From the NCBI GenBank assembly GCA_051278195.1, contig JBNMQM010000020.1, forward strand, positions 1-64,000: a DNA stretch of 64,000 nucleotides, written 5' to 3'. The notes below the pieces were generated by a model. It had not been told where the DNA came from. It made no database searches and worked only from the letters and a program-made list of their open reading frames with translations. The translations under genes were made by a program, and so were the position numbers. This stretch comes from JAHRVQ01 sp051278195. Lineage in GTDB: Bacteria > Pseudomonadota > Gammaproteobacteria > Pseudomonadales > Azotimanducaceae. Of the stretch, positions 61,488-64,000 are shown piece after piece; positions within the stretch are counted from its first letter, which is position 1, and each line of letters starts with the position of its first letter.

Positions 61488-62465
61488 TCAGTTTTGTAGC
61501 GCATCCCGGTAAGGTCGGGAATCAAAGCCGTAGAAGCTAAATCGGGCTTCGACATGGTCGATTCGCTGCGGAGTCCAATAACGATCACCAGGCATAGGGA
61601 AATCTAACAAACTCCGTTGCAAGGGCGTTGAACGTCCGATGATCGATTCAACATGACCAACATAACTTGACCGCGCCCACCCTTCGTTCCAATTGCTCCA
61701 GCCTCGCGCGTCAGCGCGGCGCCAGGCTAGATTGTGTACCCGTCGTAATTGACCAGGCACCACCGGCGTGCCGCGATGCCAAAGGTCATGCCGGTAAAAA
61801 AGGATCGTGCCCGGCTTAAAGCGGACCACCTGTTCCCTTTCATAAAGCGCATTTCTAAGCTTAAAGGCTTCAGGGTCATTTTTATCGAACCAGCCTTCGG
61901 CTCTGAGGCGATCATTAATAAATGGCTTCCCCGCCTGACCGGGCATATGAACAAATGGCGGCTGGTAAGCCAGATCTGCATCGCCCTGCCGAGGGACGAA
62001 TGCGGTGCCGCCTGCGGTCCGTTCAGAGTCGTCGTAATAAACAATGGCAGCCACAGCTTCTGGCGACGACCAGTCCGGATGCAACAGTGTATTGTTGCCA
62101 TAATCCATGTGCATGCGCTGGTCGGTATTCGACATGGCCTCGTGATCAGATGCCGCTACACCGACCTTAGGCCAGAGGTCTGCTTGCAGTAAACGCACAT
62201 CAGCTGAACCTAACAACTGTTGCACAGCGACAATGAGTTGCTCATTCAAGACCAGATCATCCAGCGCTGCTATAGCAGTCGGGAATTCTAAAGTGCGATC
62301 GGGCGATCCAAAACCCAGATAATTAGGATCAACCTGATCCTGAGTGAGATTGCTATTCAGCCATTCTAAAGCTGGATTAATGACATCACCGGGAAGTTGC
62401 ATAGTGAAGGCACCCTGGTTTCTCCAGGCACTGATATGATCACGACTAAGTAAAGGACTATGCAA
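61488..62465 (-). CDS. Phytanoyl-CoA dioxygenase family protein (PhyH)
   Basis: A 325-residue Fe(II)/2-oxoglutarate oxygenase. The iron triad is His119/Asp121 (MHMDYGNN) and His230 (DLWHRGTPV), with Arg241 or Arg242 (QLRRVHN) to hold 2-oxoglutarate. PhyH proteins hydroxylate acyl-CoA or small molecules; some hydroxylate ectoine, others demethylate. No ectoine or phosphonate genes lie near. There is no signal peptide. It is transcribed away from the acetyltransferase gene, with an 11-bp repeat array in the gap between them. Confidence 0.85.
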   Translation of the reverse strand: MHSPLLSRDHISAWRNQGAFTMQLPGDVINPALEWLNSNLTQDQVDPNYLGFGSPDRTLEFPTAIAALDDLVLNEQLIVAVQQLLGSADVRLLQADLWPKVGVAASDHEAMSNTDQRMHMDYGNNTLLHPDWSSPEAVAAIVYYDDSERTAGGTAFVPRQGDADLAYQPPFVHMPGQAGKPFINDRLRAEGWFDKNDPEAFKLRNALYEREQVVRFKPGTILFYRHDLWHRGTPVVPGQLRRVHNLAWRRADARGWSNWNEGWARSSYVGHVESIIGRSTPLQRSLLDFPMPGDRYWTPQRIDHVEARFSFYGFDSRPYRDALQN

Positions 62466-62592
62466 CGGACTCTCTCAACCTCATATTAACTCAATCAAAC
62501 GGACGTGATTGTAGCGAAACGCCATGGACAAGGTGAAGCAGGAATCATCAACCCACACCTAATGCTCTAGAATGTGTAGCATTAAACTTTAG

Positions 62593-62635
62593 TCAGACCT
62601 TGGTCAGACCTTGGTCAGACCTTGGTCAGACCTTG
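62593..62635. repeat. 11-bp tandem repeat, four units
   Basis: Four tandem copies of tcagaccttgg begin at 62593, 62604, 62615 and 62626 (the last copy is one base shorter). They are almost perfect, which implies recent expansion. They lie in the divergent promoter region between the PhyH and acetyltransferase genes, about 47-90 bp before the latter. Confidence 0.95.
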
Positions 62636-62681
62636 ATTACACTTTGACTAGATTGAAAAGAACCACTCCGGGTTAACGATA

Positions 62682-63149
62682 TTGAACGATCGACACCTAC
62701 ATTTGCGAGATTATGCACAGGCAGACTGGCCCCAGGCCAGGCTAATTCACGATCAAGCTCGCCCTATCGAGCTTGCGGGTTCATGCGATCCCAGAGCCTT
62801 CGTGCCGCTGGCAGAAGATAAAGACGATCTCCAGGAATTCCGCCAATGCCAAAAACTGGTCGCCTGCCTAGGCGATCGCGTGATCGGCTTTATCGGCATC
62901 AGTGGCGACGAAATTGGCTGGCTGTATGTTGACCCAACAGAAAGCGGCAAGGGCGTTGGGCGCCAACTACTTCGCAAAGGGCTCGCCGCCATCAATAGCG
63001 ACGCGACGGTGCACGTGCTCGACGGTAATACACCTGCTCTAAATCTCTACCTCAGTGAAGGATTCGCGCAAGTGAACAGCTTCAACAGCAAGAACAACGG
63101 CTATCCCTGCACTGTGTTGAAGCTGTCGCTTAAAAAAGCCGCACCATAA
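62682..63149 (+). CDS. GNAT-family acetyltransferase
   Basis: A 155-residue acetyltransferase with a TTG start. LRDYAQADWPQARLIHDQAR is the first strand/helix, VIGFIGISGDEIGWLYVDPTESGKGVGRQLL contains the acetyl-CoA loop (SGKGVG), and ALNLYLSEGFAQV is the last helix-strand with the family Tyr/Gly. The substrate is unknown. No strong ribosome site precedes TTG, so the start is provisional; no ATG lies close in frame. It is separated from the AhpD-like gene by 125 bp holding a short repeat. Confidence 0.82.
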   Translation: MNDRHLHLRDYAQADWPQARLIHDQARPIELAGSCDPRAFVPLAEDKDDLQEFRQCQKLVACLGDRVIGFIGISGDEIGWLYVDPTESGKGVGRQLLRKGLAAINSDATVHVLDGNTPALNLYLSEGFAQVNSFNSKNNGYPCTVLKLSLKKAAP

Positions 63150-63174
63150 CGCCTACTACACATCTGACCTAGCG

Positions 63175-63194
63175 CCTCGCCTCGCCTCACCTCA
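63175..63194. repeat. Five-bp tandem repeat, four units
   Basis: Units gcctc, gcctc, gcctc, acctc occupy 63175-63194, in the leader of the AhpD-like gene. Confidence 0.8.
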
Positions 63195-63274
63195 CCCCAC
63201 AGACCCTGCATTCTACTGCGGTGCACTTCTGATATATGATCAGGCTCAGTGACAACAACAGGGGAGTGCCATTT

Positions 63275-63970
63275 ATGCTATACGATCAATCATTACCCAT
63301 TAGAGACAATGTACGACAGAGCCATCAAGCCGCGCTGGATCAAATCGCCTCACCCGGCACCTGGTTCACGGCTGCCGAACGGTTAGCCATCCTCAGTGAG
63401 GCGCGTCGTGCCAAGCAATGCTCCCTGTGCGCGAAGCGCAAGCAAGCGATCTCACCGTACATAGTTGACGGGCATCACGAATCCGTCACAAATCTTTCGA
63501 CCGACGCGATTGAAGTCATTCACCGGGTCATCACTGATTCCGGCAGGTTAACAGAGCGTTGGTTCATAGACATGACGAGCCGGGATTTGACGGCTGAAAA
63601 ATACATAGAAATTATCGGTGTCGTGGCAACCTCAATTATCATCGACAGTTATTCCGTAGCACTGGACTGCGAACTCGCAGCACCTGGCCAGCCTGCCCCT
63701 GGCGAGCCATCAAAACAAAACAACCATCAGGTATTTGATGGCGGCGCCTGGGTCCCGATGCTCGATGCGCCGCAACAGGCATCTGAAACCGGTTTGCCGA
63801 CGCAACCCAATATCGGCCGAGCCATGGGGCTGGTGCCTTCAGCCATAGCACTATTTTTTCCTGTCATGCGCTCTCACTATAGCCTTAGCGACATAGAACT
63901 TGGCATCAGTCGCGAACAAATAGAATTGTTAGCGTCAAGAGTTTCTTCCCACAATCAATGCTTCTACTGA
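63275..63970 (+). CDS. AhpD-like (carboxymuconolactone-decarboxylase-fold) protein
   Basis: A 231-residue helical protein with the AhpD-type redox motif CSLC (about residues 48-51), in the helix after WFTAAERLAILSEARRAKQ. A second Cys pair is not formed: only one Cys appears in the C-terminal SSHNQCFY end, a segment typical of the alkylhydroperoxidase-related group. A Pro/Gly-rich loop (APGQPAPGEPS) interrupts the fold. Expected role: thiol-dependent peroxide or related redox reaction. ATG 63275 is chosen because aggggag lies eight bases upstream; a longer frame starts at 63236. The gene ends inside the window. Confidence 0.7.
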   Translation: MLYDQSLPIRDNVRQSHQAALDQIASPGTWFTAAERLAILSEARRAKQCSLCAKRKQAISPYIVDGHHESVTNLSTDAIEVIHRVITDSGRLTERWFIDMTSRDLTAEKYIEIIGVVATSIIIDSYSVALDCELAAPGQPAPGEPSKQNNHQVFDGGAWVPMLDAPQQASETGLPTQPNIGRAMGLVPSAIALFFPVMRSHYSLSDIELGISREQIELLASRVSSHNQCFY

Positions 63971-64000
63971 ACCACTTCACACACCATGCTACTCCGGCGG

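Noticed and set aside
1..64000. tRNA, rRNA, CRISPR arrays, prophage or intact insertion sequences
   Set aside because: I scanned for cloverleaf ends, regular spacer-repeat patterns and transposase motifs by eye and saw none; a tool-based search could still find a small RNA.

Overview
The window looks like chromosomal DNA of a free-living, probably marine, aerobic gammaproteobacterium. This rests on gene content only: about 50% GC by eye, RND and TonB systems, Fur control, CoA-thioester catabolism, glycine-betaine-type demethylation genes and many oxidoreductases. No rRNA, tRNA, CRISPR array or intact insertion sequence was seen, so the taxonomic placement is inference.

Layout. 1-0.75 kb: wreck of an integron-type integrase abutting the last 43 codons of an ABC exporter ATPase. 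0.7-8.6 kb: mutarotase, epoxide-hydrolase-like protein, amino-acid permease, and a translationally coupled ABC ATPase / double FtsX permease / AttH-type lipocalin operon. 8.6-13 kb: RND pump with its periplasmic adaptor. 13.2-18.1 kb: a CoA-catabolism operon (hotdog protein, PaaK-like ligase, two crotonases, VOC protein). 18.2-21.2 kb: a large secreted DUF11 protein. 21.4-23.9 kb: P450 and DadA-like oxidase. 23.9-27.1 kb: Fur-controlled TonB receptor and PepSY membrane protein. 27.4-31.9 kb: Tat-exported aminotransferase, S33 peptidase and a divergent membrane-bound LytTR regulator with repeated binding-site candidates between them. 32.2-42.9 kb: SDR, HalD/BesD-like oxygenase, hydrolase, a 40-residue Lys-rich protein, ABC membrane domain without ATPase, HPF-like protein, flavoprotein, acetyltransferase, nucleoside hydrolase, a TIR-domain protein, spermidine-synthase-like methyltransferase and a NYN nuclease. 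43-47.2 kb: decayed receiver and LysR genes around an intact chemotaxis receptor. 47.3-54.8 kb: DUF5610 protein, PPOX flavoprotein, lipoprotein with a GNAT-like domain, SDR, glycosyltransferase and flippase, MaoC protein. 55.1-64 kb: acyl-CoA ligase, homocysteine methyltransferase, dimethylglycine-dehydrogenase-like enzyme, dienelactone hydrolase, globin relic, phytanoyl dioxygenase, acetyltransferase and AhpD-like protein.

Two themes run through the window and are not explained by ordinary annotation. First, the gaps between genes are a graveyard: I can read at least seven decayed genes (integrase, ABC ATPase, a paralogue of the S33 peptidase, AraC, response receiver, LysR, globin). Second, short perfect or near-perfect tandem duplications with units of 9-15 bp recur, both in gaps and in frame inside genes, and one of them coincides with the break in the receiver relic. 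This suggests a replication-slippage habit that both extends proteins and breaks genes. The best candidates for new biology are the lone TIR protein with an unrecognised C-terminal half, the LytTR regulator/peptidase pair, and the HxD-type HalD/BesD relative.
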